Source: JAJKJG01 sp036389455 (GTDB taxonomy: Bacteria; Pseudomonadota; Alphaproteobacteria; Rhizobiales; Beijerinckiaceae). Taken from it: DNA of 64,000 bases. Location: NCBI GenBank assembly GCA_036389455.1, contig DASVPW010000013.1, positions 1-64,000 of the forward strand. The letters run 5' to 3'. Positions 45,206 through 54,031 of the stretch are shown piece after piece. The notes beneath the pieces are model-generated. The model was not told where the DNA came from, made no database searches, and saw nothing but the letters and a program-made list of their open reading frames with translations. The position numbers were made by a program, and so were the translations under genes. Each line of letters starts with the position of its first letter. Position 1 is the stretch's first letter.

Positions 45206-46360
45206 ATGAAGCTTCTCGTGAAGGCGCTCGCCGGCGCGGGCCTCGTCCTCGCCCTCGCCCTGCCGGCCCTTGCCCAGAACACCCTCAAGATCGGGGCGGT
45301 GCTCTCCGTCACCGGGCCCGCCGCCTTCCTCGGCGAGCCCGAGGACAAGACGATCAAGATGTACGTCGAGAAGGTCAATGCCGAGGGCGGCGTCAACGGC
45401 AGGAAGCTCGAGCTCGTGACGTACGACGACGGCGGCGATGCCAACAAGGCCCGCACCTTCGCGACCCGCCTCGTCGAGGACGACAAGGTCATCGCCGTCG
45501 TCGGCGGCTCGATCACCGGCACCTCGCTCGCCATGATCCCGGTGTTCGAGGAGGCGAAGATCCCGTTCATCTCCATGGGCGGCGCGATCGAGATCGTCGA
45601 GCCGGTCCGGAAGTTCGTCTACAAGACGCCGCACACCGACAAGATGGCCTGCCAGAAGATCTTCGAGGACATGCGGGCCCGCGGCATCGTCAAGATCGGC
45701 ATCATCTCGTCGACCGACGGCTTCGGGAAGTCGATGCGCGAGCAGTGCCTGAAGGTCGCGAAGGAAGGCGGCGTCGAGTTCATCGCCGACGAGACCCATG
45801 GACCGCGCGACGCCGATGTCACGCCCCAGCTTACCAAGATCAAGAACACCCCCGGCCTCCAGGGCCTCGTTCATACCGGCTTCGGCCAGCACGGCGCGGT
45901 CGTGACCCGCAACGTGCGCCAGATCGGGCTCACGGTACCGTTCTACCAGAACCACGGCGTCGCCTCGAAGAGCTACATCGAGCTCGCCGGCGAGGCCGCG
46001 AACGGGGTGCGCCTCCCCGCCGCAGCGCTGCTGCTTGCCGAGAAGCTCCCGGACAACGACCCGCAGAAGCCAGTGGTCGTCGCCTACAAGCAAACTTACG
46101 AGAAGGCGACGGGCCAGCCGGTCTCGACCTTCGGCGGACACGCCTACGACGGCTTCTTCATCCTCGTCGAGGCGATGAAGCGGGCGAACAGCGCCGACCC
46201 CATCAAGATCAACGAGGAGATCGAGAAAACCAGGGGCTTCATCGCTACCGCCGGCATCGTCAACATGTCCCCGACCGACCACCTCGGCCTCGACCTCTCG
46301 GCCTTCAAGATGCTCGAGATCAAGAACGGGGACTGGGTGCAGGTGCAGGCGGGGAGTTAG
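45206..46360 (+). CDS. Branched-chain amino acid-type periplasmic binding protein
   Basis: A 384-residue binding protein and first gene of a complete liv operon. It has a signal peptide (LLVKALAGAGLVLALALPALA-Q), then LKIGAVLSVTGPAAFLGEPE, VNGRKLELVTYDDGGD and GGSITGTSLAMIPVFEEAKI, the family pattern. The ribosome-binding site is AGGGAGG. Downstream are two palindromic elements, then livH, livM, livG and livF in the same direction. The ligand is not predictable from sequence. Confidence 0.9.
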   Translation: MKLLVKALAGAGLVLALALPALAQNTLKIGAVLSVTGPAAFLGEPEDKTIKMYVEKVNAEGGVNGRKLELVTYDDGGDANKARTFATRLVEDDKVIAVVGGSITGTSLAMIPVFEEAKIPFISMGGAIEIVEPVRKFVYKTPHTDKMACQKIFEDMRARGIVKIGIISSTDGFGKSMREQCLKVAKEGGVEFIADETHGPRDADVTPQLTKIKNTPGLQGLVHTGFGQHGAVVTRNVRQIGLTVPFYQNHGVASKSYIELAGEAANGVRLPAAALLLAEKLPDNDPQKPVVVAYKQTYEKATGQPVSTFGGHAYDGFFILVEAMKRANSADPIKINEEIEKTRGFIATAGIVNMSPTDHLGLDLSAFKMLEIKNGDWVQVQAGS

Positions 46361-46442
46361 TCTTCCGACCACCACGCCCGTCATCCCGGGCGACCGCAGG
46401 GAGACCCGGGATCCGCGTGGGACAGGGAGCGCCGAAAAGTCC

Positions 46443-46542
46443 CCTCTTCCGCTTGCGGGAGAGGGTTAGGGTGAGGAGAGAGTCCGAAGCGGGCCCTCAC
46501 CCGGTCGCTTCGCGACTCGACCTCTCCCGCAAGCGGGAGAGG
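46443..46542. repeat. Palindromic repeat (family C) ending in the livH Shine-Dalgarno
   Basis: CTCTTCCGCTTGCGGGAGAG at the left, GTCGCTTCGCGAC in the middle, and CCTCTCCCGC-AA-GCGGGAGAGG (46521-46542) at the right. The same modules are at 49858-49952 and 23312-23364. A truncated family A element (GTCATCCCGGGCGACC, GACCCGGGATCC) precedes it at about 46378-46420. The last GGGAGAGG serves as the livH ribosome-binding site. Confidence 0.85.
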
Positions 46543-46544
46543 TG

Positions 46545-47417
46545 ATGCCCGAGTTCCTGCAGTTCCTGTTCTCGGGCCTGACCGTCGGCGCGGTCTATGC
46601 CATGGTCGCGCTCGGGTTCACGCTGATCTACAACGCCTCCGACGTGGTGAACTTCGCCCAAGGCGAGTTCGTCATGATCGGCGGCATGGGGACCGTGTTC
46701 GCTCACGCCGCCGGCGTGCCGCTGCCCCTCGCGGCGCTTATCGCGATCCTCGCCGCCGTGGCGGTCGGCCTCCTCCTCGACGCGCTTGCCATCGAGCCCG
46801 CCCGCGGCGCCTCGGCCGTGACGCTGATCATCATCACCATCGGGGCCTCGATCTTTTTGCGCGGCGTGGCGCAGGTCATGTTCGACAAGCAGGCGCACGG
46901 CTTGAAAGCGTTCTCGGGCGACGCGCCGATCGTCGTCATGGGAGCCGCGATCCTGCCTCAGAGCCTGTGGGTGCTCGGCGGCGCGATCTTCACCTTCCTC
47001 GCCCTCTACCTCTTCCTCGACCGCACGGTGCTGGGGAAAGCGGTGCTGGCGACCGCCGCGAACCGGCTCGCGGCGCAGCTCGTCGGCATCAACACCCGCA
47101 CGATCATGGCGCTCGCCTTCGGCACCTCCGCCGCGATCGGCGCGGTCGCCGGCATCCTCATCACCCCGATCACGCTGACGAGCTACGACGCCGGCACGCT
47201 CTTGGCCCTCAAGGGCTTCGCGGCGGCCATGCTCGGCGGCATCGGCAGCCCCTTCGGCGCGGTGCTCGGCGGGCTGCTGCTCGGCCTCTTCGAGTCGTTC
47301 AGCGCCGGCTACGTCAGCTCGTCCTACAAGGACGCGGTCGCGTTCCTGACGATCCTCGCCGTGCTGTTCCTCATGCCGAGCGGCCTTCTCGGGCGGCGCG
47401 CCGTCGAGCGCGTGTGA
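46545..47417 (+). CDS. livH: Branched-chain amino acid-type ABC permease LivH
   Basis: LivH-family permease of 290 residues: ALGFTLIYNASDVVNFAQGE, AVLATAANRLAAQLVGINT in the coupling loop, and MLGGIGSPFGAVLGGLLLG. ATG 46545 is taken as the start, with GTG one codon before it as an alternative. The ribosome-binding site is part of the repeat hairpin just upstream. livM begins 3 bases after its stop. Confidence 0.92.
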   Translation: MPEFLQFLFSGLTVGAVYAMVALGFTLIYNASDVVNFAQGEFVMIGGMGTVFAHAAGVPLPLAALIAILAAVAVGLLLDALAIEPARGASAVTLIIITIGASIFLRGVAQVMFDKQAHGLKAFSGDAPIVVMGAAILPQSLWVLGGAIFTFLALYLFLDRTVLGKAVLATAANRLAAQLVGINTRTIMALAFGTSAAIGAVAGILITPITLTSYDAGTLLALKGFAAAMLGGIGSPFGAVLGGLLLGLFESFSAGYVSSSYKDAVAFLTILAVLFLMPSGLLGRRAVERV

Positions 47418-47420
47418 CCC

Positions 47421-48383
47421 GTGCGGCGCCTGTCCTCCCGCGCGCTCACCCTGGTCATCCTCGCGGCCGCGATCGCGCTCCTGCCGCTCCTCTTCCCCTC
47501 GGGCTACTACTACCGCGTCGCCGCCCTCGTCTGGATCTCGGCCCTCGCGGCCGTCGGCCTCAACGTCCTCATGGGCCAGGCCGGGCAGGTGAGCCTCGGG
47601 CACGCCGGCTTCTTCGGCATCGGCGCCTACGCGGTGGCGCTCGGGCCGGCGCACCTCGGCGTCCCGCCTTGGGCGTCGCTGATCCTCGGCGCGGTGCTGG
47701 CCGGGGCGCTTGCCTACGTCGTCGGCCGGCCGGTGCTGCGGCTTCGCGGACACTACCTCGCCATCGCGACCCTCGGCCTCGGCGTCCTCGTCGCGATCGT
47801 GCTCACGAACGAGAGCCGCTGGACCGGCGGGCCGGACGGCATGCGGGTGTCCCGCCTCGTGCTGTTCGGCTGGCGCGTCGCCGGCGCCGAGACCTGGTAC
47901 TGGGTCACCGGCGGCGCGCTCATGATCGGCACGTGGCTCGCCCTCAACGTCCTCGACGCGCCGACCGGGCGGAGCTTGAGGGCGCTGCACGACAGCGAGG
48001 TCGCGGCCCGCGTCGCCGGCATCGACGTCGCGCGCTACAAGCTCAGCGCCTTCGTCATCGCCGCCGTCTATGCCGCGGTCGCGGGCTCGCTCCTCGCCCT
48101 CATGAACGGCTTCATCACACCGGACCAGGCGGGCTTCCTGCATTCCGTCGAGCTCGTCACCATGGTGGTGGTCGGCGGCCTGGGCAGCGTCGCGGGCGCG
48201 GTCGTCGGCGCCGCCGTGCTCGTGACCCTGCCGCAGCTCCTGACCGTCTTCCAGGATTATGAAAACGCGCTCCTCGGCATCCTCATCATGACGTTCATGA
48301 TCTTCCTGCGCGACGGCATCGTGCCGAGCCTCGCGGCGGCGCTGTCCGGGCGGCGCGCCGCGGGCGCCGCGAGGGCCGCATGA
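47421..48383 (+). CDS. livM: Branched-chain amino acid-type ABC permease LivM
   Basis: A LivM-family permease of 320 residues with about ten helices: GQAGQVSLGHAGFFGIGAYA, LRGHYLAIATLGLGVLV, and VVGGLGSVAGAVVGAAVLV. GTG 47421 starts 3 bases after livH. The stop overlaps the livG start (ATGA), so the subunits are translationally coupled. Confidence 0.92.
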   Translation: MRRLSSRALTLVILAAAIALLPLLFPSGYYYRVAALVWISALAAVGLNVLMGQAGQVSLGHAGFFGIGAYAVALGPAHLGVPPWASLILGAVLAGALAYVVGRPVLRLRGHYLAIATLGLGVLVAIVLTNESRWTGGPDGMRVSRLVLFGWRVAGAETWYWVTGGALMIGTWLALNVLDAPTGRSLRALHDSEVAARVAGIDVARYKLSAFVIAAVYAAVAGSLLALMNGFITPDQAGFLHSVELVTMVVVGGLGSVAGAVVGAAVLVTLPQLLTVFQDYENALLGILIMTFMIFLRDGIVPSLAAALSGRRAAGAARAA

Positions 48384-49159
48384 GCCTCCTCGCCGCGGAA
48401 GGCATCGGCATCGCCTTCGGCGGCGTCGTCGCGGTCGACGGCGTGAGCTTCAAGGCGGACGCCGGGCAGGTGCTCTCGATCATTGGCCCGAACGGCGCCG
48501 GCAAGACGACGCTCTTCAACGTCGTCTCCGGCCTCTACCGCGCGAGCCGCGGTCACGTGACCCTTGCCGGCGAGGACGTGACCGGCCGCCCGCCCGAAGA
48601 ACTCGCCCGCAAGGGCCTCTCGCGCACCTTCCAGAACCTGCAGATCTTTTCCCGCATGACGGCCCTCGACAACGTCATGGTCGGCCGGCACCTGCGCGAG
48701 CGCCGCTCGCTCCTCGCCGACCTCCTGCGCCTGCCCTCCGTCGCCCGCCAGAACCGGGAAACGCGGGCGGCGGCGGAAGAGCTCCTCGCCTTCGTGAACC
48801 TTGCCGAGCGCCGCGACGCCCCGGCGGGCGCGCTGCCTTACGGAGCGCTGAAGCGCCTCGAGATCGCCCGCGCCCTCGCCTCCGAGCCCAAGGTCGTCCT
48901 CCTCGACGAGCCCGCTGCCGGCTGCAATGCAGTCGAGACCCAGGAGATCAAGCGGCTGATCCGCATGGTCGCGGACCGCGGCGTCGCGGTGGTGCTCGTC
49001 GAGCACGACATGCGCCTCGTCATGGCGATCTCCGACCGCGTCCTCGTGCTCGCGGGCGGCAGGCCTCTGGCGGAAGGCACGCCGCAGGAGGTGCGGGCGG
49101 ACCCCGCGGTCGTTACGGCCTACCTCGGGCCTCAAGGGCGGGAGGCCGCCCGTGCTTGA
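48380..49159 (+). CDS. livG: Branched-chain amino acid-type ABC ATPase LivG
   Basis: LivG ATPase of 259 residues with Walker A GPNGAGKTTLF, GLSRTFQNLQIFSRMT at the Q-loop, Walker B VVLLDEPAAGCN and H-loop VLVEHDM. The signature reads LPYGALKRLEIARAL, the usual LivG variant. It overlaps livM by 4 bases and livF by 8 bases. Confidence 0.93.
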   Translation: MSLLAAEGIGIAFGGVVAVDGVSFKADAGQVLSIIGPNGAGKTTLFNVVSGLYRASRGHVTLAGEDVTGRPPEELARKGLSRTFQNLQIFSRMTALDNVMVGRHLRERRSLLADLLRLPSVARQNRETRAAAEELLAFVNLAERRDAPAGALPYGALKRLEIARALASEPKVVLLDEPAAGCNAVETQEIKRLIRMVADRGVAVVLVEHDMRLVMAISDRVLVLAGGRPLAEGTPQEVRADPAVVTAYLGPQGREAARA

Positions 49160-49853
49160 GGTCGATGGCCTTCGCAGCGCTTACGGCCGCATCGAGGTCG
49201 TGAAGGGCGTGAGCCTGACCGTCCGGGCGGGCGAGATCGTTGCCCTCGTCGGCTCGAACGGCGCCGGCAAGACCACGCTGCTGCGGGCCCTCTCCGGCGT
49301 GCAGCCGGTCGCGGCCGGGCGCATCCGCCTTGGCGGCGAGGCGATCGAGCGCGCGCCGCCGCACCGGCGGGTAGCGCTGGGCATGGCGCACGTGCCGGAG
49401 GGGCGGCAGGTGTTCGGGCCGCTCTCCGTCGAGGACAACCTGCGCCTCGGCGCGTACCTTCGCCGCGATGGCGGCATCGCTGCGGACCGCGAGCGCGTCT
49501 ACGCCCTGTTCCCGGCGCTCGCGGAGAAGCGCCGCGACCCGGCCGGCGGCCTCTCGGGCGGCCAGCAGCAGATGCTCGCCATCGGCCGCGCCCTCATGGC
49601 GCGCCCGAAGCTCCTCCTCCTCGACGAGCCCTCCATGGGCCTCGCGCCTCTCCTCGCGCAGCAGATCCTCGATGCGGTGGTGCGACTAAAGGGAGAAGGC
49701 GTCACCATCCTCCTCGTCGAGCAGAACGCCGCCGCGGCGCTTGCCGTCGCCGACCGCGCCTACGTGATCGAGACGGGCCGCATCGCCCACGAGGGGACAG
49801 GGGCGGCGCTGCTCGAGGACCCGCGGGTCAGGGAGGCGTATCTGGGGGTGTAG
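49152..49853 (+). CDS. livF: Branched-chain amino acid-type ABC ATPase LivF
   Basis: LivF ATPase of 233 residues with Walker A GSNGAGKTTLL, MAHVPEGRQVFGPLSV, signature LSGGQQQM, Walker B LLLLDEPSMGLAP and H-loop VEQNA. GTG 49152 overlaps the end of livG. It is the last gene of the operon; a family C palindrome lies directly after its stop and may act as a terminator shared with the convergent tarD gene. Confidence 0.93.
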   Translation: MLEVDGLRSAYGRIEVVKGVSLTVRAGEIVALVGSNGAGKTTLLRALSGVQPVAAGRIRLGGEAIERAPPHRRVALGMAHVPEGRQVFGPLSVEDNLRLGAYLRRDGGIAADRERVYALFPALAEKRRDPAGGLSGGQQQMLAIGRALMARPKLLLLDEPSMGLAPLLAQQILDAVVRLKGEGVTILLVEQNAAAALAVADRAYVIETGRIAHEGTGAALLEDPRVREAYLGV

Positions 49854-49857
49854 TTCA

Positions 49858-49952
49858 CCTCTCCGGCTTGCGGGAGAGGTCGAGTCGCGAAGCGACCGGG
49901 TGAGGGCCTGCCCCGACCCTCACCCCAGCCCTCTCCCGCAAGCGGGAGAGGG
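49858..49952. repeat. Palindromic repeat (family C) between convergent operons
   Basis: CTCTCCGGCTTGCGGGAGAGG, then GTCGCGAAGCGACC, and finally CTCTCCCGCAAGCGGGAGAG with a 9-bp perfect stem. It is in inverted orientation relative to 46443-46542. It separates livF from tarD and could serve as a bidirectional terminator. Confidence 0.85.
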
Positions 49953-49957
49953 GCGCG

Positions 49958-51169
49958 TCACCCTTCGAGCGGCTTCATCACTTTGTACAGCTCGCTCTTC
50001 CTCTCGAACCCGATTCCCGGCGCGTCCGGCAGGGTGACGCGGCCCCCGACCACGGGGCAGTCGTCGGCGAAGCCGTTGAAGGGGTAGAAGACGTCGGGGT
50101 AGCTCTCGTTGCCGCCGAGCCCGAGGCCGGCCGCGATGGCGAGCGACATCTGGTGGCCGCCGTGCGGGATGCAGCGGCGGGCAGACCAACCATTCTGCCG
50201 CAGCACCTCTAGGGTACGCATGTACTCGACGAGGCCGTAGCTCAAGGCGCAATCGAACTGCAGCCAATCCCGGTCCGGGCGCATGCCGCCGTAGCGCAAG
50301 AGGTTGCAGGCGTCCTGGTGCGAGAAGAGGTTCTCGCCCGTCGCCATCGGGCCGTCGTAGTACTCGGCGAGGACGGCCTGGAGCCGGAAGTCGAGGGGGT
50401 CGCCCGCCTCCTCGTACCAGAACACGCCGTAGGGATTGAGCGCCTTGGCATAGGCAATGGCGGTGTCGAGGTCGAAGCGGCCGTTGGCGTCGACGGCGAC
50501 GCGCCCCGCCTCGCCCACTACCTCGATTGCGGCGTCGAGGCGGCGCAGGTCCTCGTCGAGGGAGGCGCCGCCGATCTTCATCTTGCAGACCGTGTAGCCG
50601 CGGTCGAGGTAGCTCTTGAACTCGTCCTGGAGGCCTTTGAGGCCCTTGTCCGGGTAGTAGTAGCCGCCGGCCGCGTAGACGAAGATGTCCCGGTCGACCT
50701 CGCCGCCCCGGTAGCGCTCGCCGAGAAGCCGGGCGAGGGACTTGCCTTCGATTTTCGCCGCCGCGTCCCAGATCGCCATGTCGAGGACGCCGACCGCGAC
50801 CGAGCGCTCGCCGTGCCCGCCGGGCTTCTCGTTCCGCATCATCGCGGCCCAGCATTTATGCGGGTCGAGGCTTTCCCCGCTCTCGTCGACAAGGGAGAGC
50901 GGGTCGGCTTCCTTCAGACGCGGAATGAAGCGCTCGCGCAAAAGCCCGCTCGGGGCATAGCGGCCGTTCGAGTTGAAGCCGAAGCCGGTGACGCGCCTGC
51001 CGTCGCGGACGACGTCCGTCACGACCGCGACGACGCTCACGGTCATCTGGCTGAAATCGATGTAGGCGTTCGAGATCGCTGACTTGATCGGCACCACCGT
51101 CTCGCGCACGTCGACGATGGAGACGGGGGCGCGGCGCTCCGACAGGGCGGGCCGGGCAAGAGCCGTCAT
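49958..51169 (-). CDS. tarD: D(-)-tartrate dehydratase-like enolase-superfamily enzyme
   Basis: A 403-residue mandelate-racemase-type dehydratase closely resembling the D-tartrate dehydratase described in Bradyrhizobium. Matches include SNAYIDFSQMTVSVVAVVTD, NEKPGGHGERSVAVG, YAAGGYYYPDKGL, catalytic KMKIGG, metal ligands in VDANGRFD, WYEEAGDP and ATGENLFSHQD, and the base in CIPHGGHQM. The product would be oxaloacetate. ATG 51169 overlaps the stop of the nitronate-monooxygenase-type gene. The D-tartrate assignment comes from similarity to the characterised family. Confidence 0.87.
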   Translation of the reverse strand: MTALARPALSERRAPVSIVDVRETVVPIKSAISNAYIDFSQMTVSVVAVVTDVVRDGRRVTGFGFNSNGRYAPSGLLRERFIPRLKEADPLSLVDESGESLDPHKCWAAMMRNEKPGGHGERSVAVGVLDMAIWDAAAKIEGKSLARLLGERYRGGEVDRDIFVYAAGGYYYPDKGLKGLQDEFKSYLDRGYTVCKMKIGGASLDEDLRRLDAAIEVVGEAGRVAVDANGRFDLDTAIAYAKALNPYGVFWYEEAGDPLDFRLQAVLAEYYDGPMATGENLFSHQDACNLLRYGGMRPDRDWLQFDCALSYGLVEYMRTLEVLRQNGWSARRCIPHGGHQMSLAIAAGLGLGGNESYPDVFYPFNGFADDCPVVGGRVTLPDAPGIGFERKSELYKVMKPLEG

Positions 51170-52158
51170 GAGGCGATCCTTTCGGGTTCGGCGGCCCGGC
51201 CGGCGCTTTGCGCCGCGGCACCCATGCGCCCGCGCCATGCCGCGAGCTGCGCCGTCGCCCCCGCGAAGTCCTCCGCGAGCTCGGCGACGAGCCGCTCGAC
51301 CGGCACCACGGCGTCGATGCCGCCGACCCCATGGCCGGCCGACCAGATGTCGCGCCAAGCCTTGGCTTCCTTCTTGTCCATGTTCATGGCGGGCGCGGGC
51401 CCCTCCGGGTCCAGTCCTGCCCGAACGAGGCTCTGGCGCATGAAGTTCCCGTGCACCCCCGAGACCGCCGGGGTGTAGACGATGTCGGAGATGCGGGAGG
51501 CAAGGATCATCTCCTTGTAGGCGTCGGGCGCGGCGCCCTCGCTCGTGGCGATGAAGCGGGTGCCCATGTAGGCGACGTCGGCGCCGGCCGCGATCACGGC
51601 CGCGACGTGGCGCCCGCTCGTGATCGCGCCCGCGAGCGCGATGATGCCATCGAACATCGCCCGCACCTCGGAGACGAAGGCGAAGGGGCTGTTGAGGCCG
51701 GCGTGCCCGCCGGCCCCGGCAGAGACCAGCACGAGACCGTCGACCCCGGCCTCGACCGCCTTCGCGGCGTGGCGCATGTTGATCACGTCGTGCAGCACGA
51801 CGCCGCCGTAGGAATGGACCGCCTTGACGAGGTCCGGCACCGCCCCCAGCGAGGTGATGATGACCGGCACCTTCTTCTCGACGCAGACGCGCAGGTCGGC
51901 CTCGACCCGCGGGTTGGTCTTGTGGACGATGAGGTTGACGCCGTAGGGCAGGCCTGAGTCGCCGGCGCCGAGCGCCGCCTCGATCTCGTCGAGCCAGTCC
52001 CTGAAGCCCTCGGTCGAGCGCTGGTTGAGGGCAGGAAATGTGCCGAGCACCCCCGCCCGCGACGCTGCGATCACGAGCGCCGGCCCCGACACCAAGAACA
52101 TCGGTGCCGCGACCACCGGCAGGCGCAAACGGTCGAGAAGGCTTTGGGCGCGCGTCAC
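51166..52158 (-). CDS. Nitronate monooxygenase-like (2-nitropropane dioxygenase family) flavoprotein
   Basis: An FMN-dependent TIM-barrel enzyme of 330 residues: LPVVAAPMFLVSGP at the N-terminus, GVDGLVLVSAGAGGHAG with the family glycine-rich phosphate loop and His, and GADVAYMGTRFIAT. GTG 52158 follows GGAGGCTCCC. It overlaps tarD by 4 bases, so both are expressed together. Members of this family oxidise nitronates; others have unrelated oxidase or isomerase roles, and the link to tartrate is not obvious. Confidence 0.82.
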   Translation of the reverse strand: MTRAQSLLDRLRLPVVAAPMFLVSGPALVIAASRAGVLGTFPALNQRSTEGFRDWLDEIEAALGAGDSGLPYGVNLIVHKTNPRVEADLRVCVEKKVPVIITSLGAVPDLVKAVHSYGGVVLHDVINMRHAAKAVEAGVDGLVLVSAGAGGHAGLNSPFAFVSEVRAMFDGIIALAGAITSGRHVAAVIAAGADVAYMGTRFIATSEGAAPDAYKEMILASRISDIVYTPAVSGVHGNFMRQSLVRAGLDPEGPAPAMNMDKKEAKAWRDIWSAGHGVGGIDAVVPVERLVAELAEDFAGATAQLAAWRGRMGAAAQSAGRAAEPERIAS

Positions 52159-52248
52159 GGGAGCCTCCGGCGGAAGAAGCATGTGCCTTCCTTGCCCGAC
52201 AAGGAGTGGCGGGACAAGATCGTTGCGGCATACGGGCCGCCCTCCTGC

Positions 52249-52368
52249 GTCCTCATCCTGAGGCGCGAGCCGAAGGCGAGCCTCGAAAGACGCAACCCTG
52301 CCGGTGCAGCGCCCAACGTCGGTGCGTGCTTCGGGGCCCGCTTCGCGGGCACCTCGGCATGAGGAGGG
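52249..52368. repeat. Palindromic repeat (family B), copy 2
   Basis: CCTCATCCTGAGGCGCGAG, CGAGCCTCGAAAGACGC at the left, and GTGCGTGCTTCGGGGCCCGC, ACCTCGGCATGAGGAGG at the right. It is similar in both arms to 39200-39311. It sits between the aldo/keto reductase gene and the nitronate-monooxygenase-type gene. Confidence 0.85.
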
Positions 52369-52385
52369 TTGTGGCAGTCTGATGC

Positions 52386-53222
52386 TCAGATCATCTCCAG
52401 CGGCGTCCGCCGCTTCGGCGGCGGGTAGGCGGCGTCGAGGGTCGAAAGGTCGGCCTCGTCCAGCGTGAGATCGAGCGCGGCGCGGTTCTCCCAGACGTGC
52501 TCGGCCCGCGAAGCCTTCGGGATCGCGATCACGTCGGGGCGGCGCATGACCCAGGCGAGGGCGACCTGGTAGGGCGTCGCGCCGTGCTTCTTCGCGACCT
52601 CGGCGAGGGCGCCCGTCGCGCGCAGGCGCCCCTGCTCGATCGGGCTGTAGGCCATCGTGGGGATGCCCCGCGCCGCTTGCCACGGCATGAGGTCGTGCTC
52701 GGGCCCACGGCGGGAGAGATTGTAGAGGATCTGGTTCGTGGCGCAGGCGCTTCCGCCCGAAACGGCCATGAGCTCCTCCATCTCGCCCGTGTCGAAGTTC
52801 GAGACGCCCCAGTGCCGGATCTTCCCCGCCTTCTTCAGCGCCTCGAAGCCCTCGACGGTCTCGGCGATGGGGATGCTGCCCGGCCAGTGCAGGAGGTAGA
52901 GGTCGAGGCGGTCGGTCTTGAGGCGCCGCAGGCTGCGCCCGCACGCCTCTGCCACGCCCCGGCGGCTCGCGTTGTGAGGGTAGACCTTGCTGACCAGGAA
53001 GACCTTGTCGCGCATCCCTGAGATGGCCTCGCCGACGACCTCCTCGGTGCGGCCCTCGCCGTACATCTCGGCGGTGTCGATCAGCGTCATGCCGAGCTCG
53101 ATCCCGAGCCGCAGCGCCGCGATCTCCTCGGCCCGGCGGGAGCGGTCCTCCGCCATCTTCCAGGTGCCCTGGCCGAGCACTGGCACGGCCTCGCCGCCGG
53201 GCAGCGTCACGCGACGGTCCAT
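52386..53222 (-). CDS. Aldo/keto reductase
   Basis: A 278-residue NADPH-dependent TIM-barrel oxidoreductase. The catalytic tetrad is visible: Asp and Tyr in LIDTAEMYGEGRTE, Lys in FLVSKVYPHN and His in LYLLHWPGS. GVSNFDTGEME, AYSPIEQGRL and AIPKASRAEHVWEN are family signatures. ATG 53222 is preceded by AAGGAGGCGCAG, an excellent ribosome-binding site. It is upstream of the nitronate-monooxygenase/tarD pair on the same strand, separated by the family B repeat. Confidence 0.9.
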   Translation of the reverse strand: MDRRVTLPGGEAVPVLGQGTWKMAEDRSRRAEEIAALRLGIELGMTLIDTAEMYGEGRTEEVVGEAISGMRDKVFLVSKVYPHNASRRGVAEACGRSLRRLKTDRLDLYLLHWPGSIPIAETVEGFEALKKAGKIRHWGVSNFDTGEMEELMAVSGGSACATNQILYNLSRRGPEHDLMPWQAARGIPTMAYSPIEQGRLRATGALAEVAKKHGATPYQVALAWVMRRPDVIAIPKASRAEHVWENRAALDLTLDEADLSTLDAAYPPPKRRTPLEMI

Positions 53223-53379
53223 CTGCGCCTCCTTGTCGGGCGCATCCTGCCCGACGGGCCCGCCCGGAAGAAGGCATCCGTCGTTTTTCACGCAAAACTC
53301 ACGTGAAGGATATCCGAGAATGCGCCACAACCTATGGCGGCCGCGTGATCCTTCGCGGCCAGAGCTTGGCAGGCGGCCC

Positions 53380-53685
53380 ATGGACGCAAAAATCCTCTCC
53401 CGGCGTCTCGACGCCCTCGAAGCCTCGGTCACCGAGTACGTGCTGGCGGATCTCGCCCGCTGGCAGGCCGTGCACGCCCGCATCACGGCCTACGAGATCG
53501 CCGTCGAGGTGATGTGCAACGTCGCCCAGCGCCGCGACCCCGCGCTCGTGCGCGACCTCATCGAAGGCCTCCTGTTCGTCGAGACCGAGACCCGGCTCGT
53601 GAACTTCCACGACGCCCTCATCGGCGAGATTCACGGCATCCGCGAGAAGCTCGAGGAGCAGCTCCAAGACCTCGTATTGGCTTGA
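53380..53685 (+). CDS. Hypothetical protein
   Basis: A 101-residue soluble, acidic, mostly helical protein that I do not recognise (ILSRRLDALEASVTEYVLAD, LVRDLIEGLLFVETETRLVN, and a final coiled-coil-like REKLEEQLQDL). ATG 53380 gives a sensible start, though the Shine-Dalgarno is weak. It diverges from the aldo/keto reductase gene. Confidence 0.6.
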   Translation: MDAKILSRRLDALEASVTEYVLADLARWQAVHARITAYEIAVEVMCNVAQRRDPALVRDLIEGLLFVETETRLVNFHDALIGEIHGIREKLEEQLQDLVLA

Positions 53686-53708
53686 GCACTCGGCGTCACT
53701 CCTCCGGA

Positions 53709-53812
53709 GTCGTCCCGGCCGGCCCTCGGGCTTGACCCGAGGAGAGGAGCCGGGACCCACGCACGTGCCGGAGCTACGGCCCCGGATCGGCCTTCGGCCA
53801 TCCGGGACGACC
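53709..53812. repeat. Palindromic repeat (family A)
   Basis: GTCGTCCCGGCCGGCCC at the left, AGAGGAGCCGGGACCC inside, and CATCCGGGACGACC at the right. It lies in the 346-base gap between the hypothetical gene and the YHS gene; the rest of the gap (53813-54031) shows nothing recognisable. Confidence 0.75.
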
Positions 53813-54031
53813 GACCCGCGATTGTCGTCGAAGCGCTCACGCCCCGCTCACGAAGCCGGCACCTTCGAGAGACCCGGCATCACGGTCGGGTGACCTCCCG
53901 GGGCCGTGATTGGGCGCGGCCATAGGCTGGAGGCATCATCTCGATAGCTCCCTGAGGCTTTCGCGGCGGCCGGGCCGGCGCGTACCTCTGTGCCGCCGCG
54001 CCCGGCGCTCGGCGCTCCGCATGAGGTCTCC

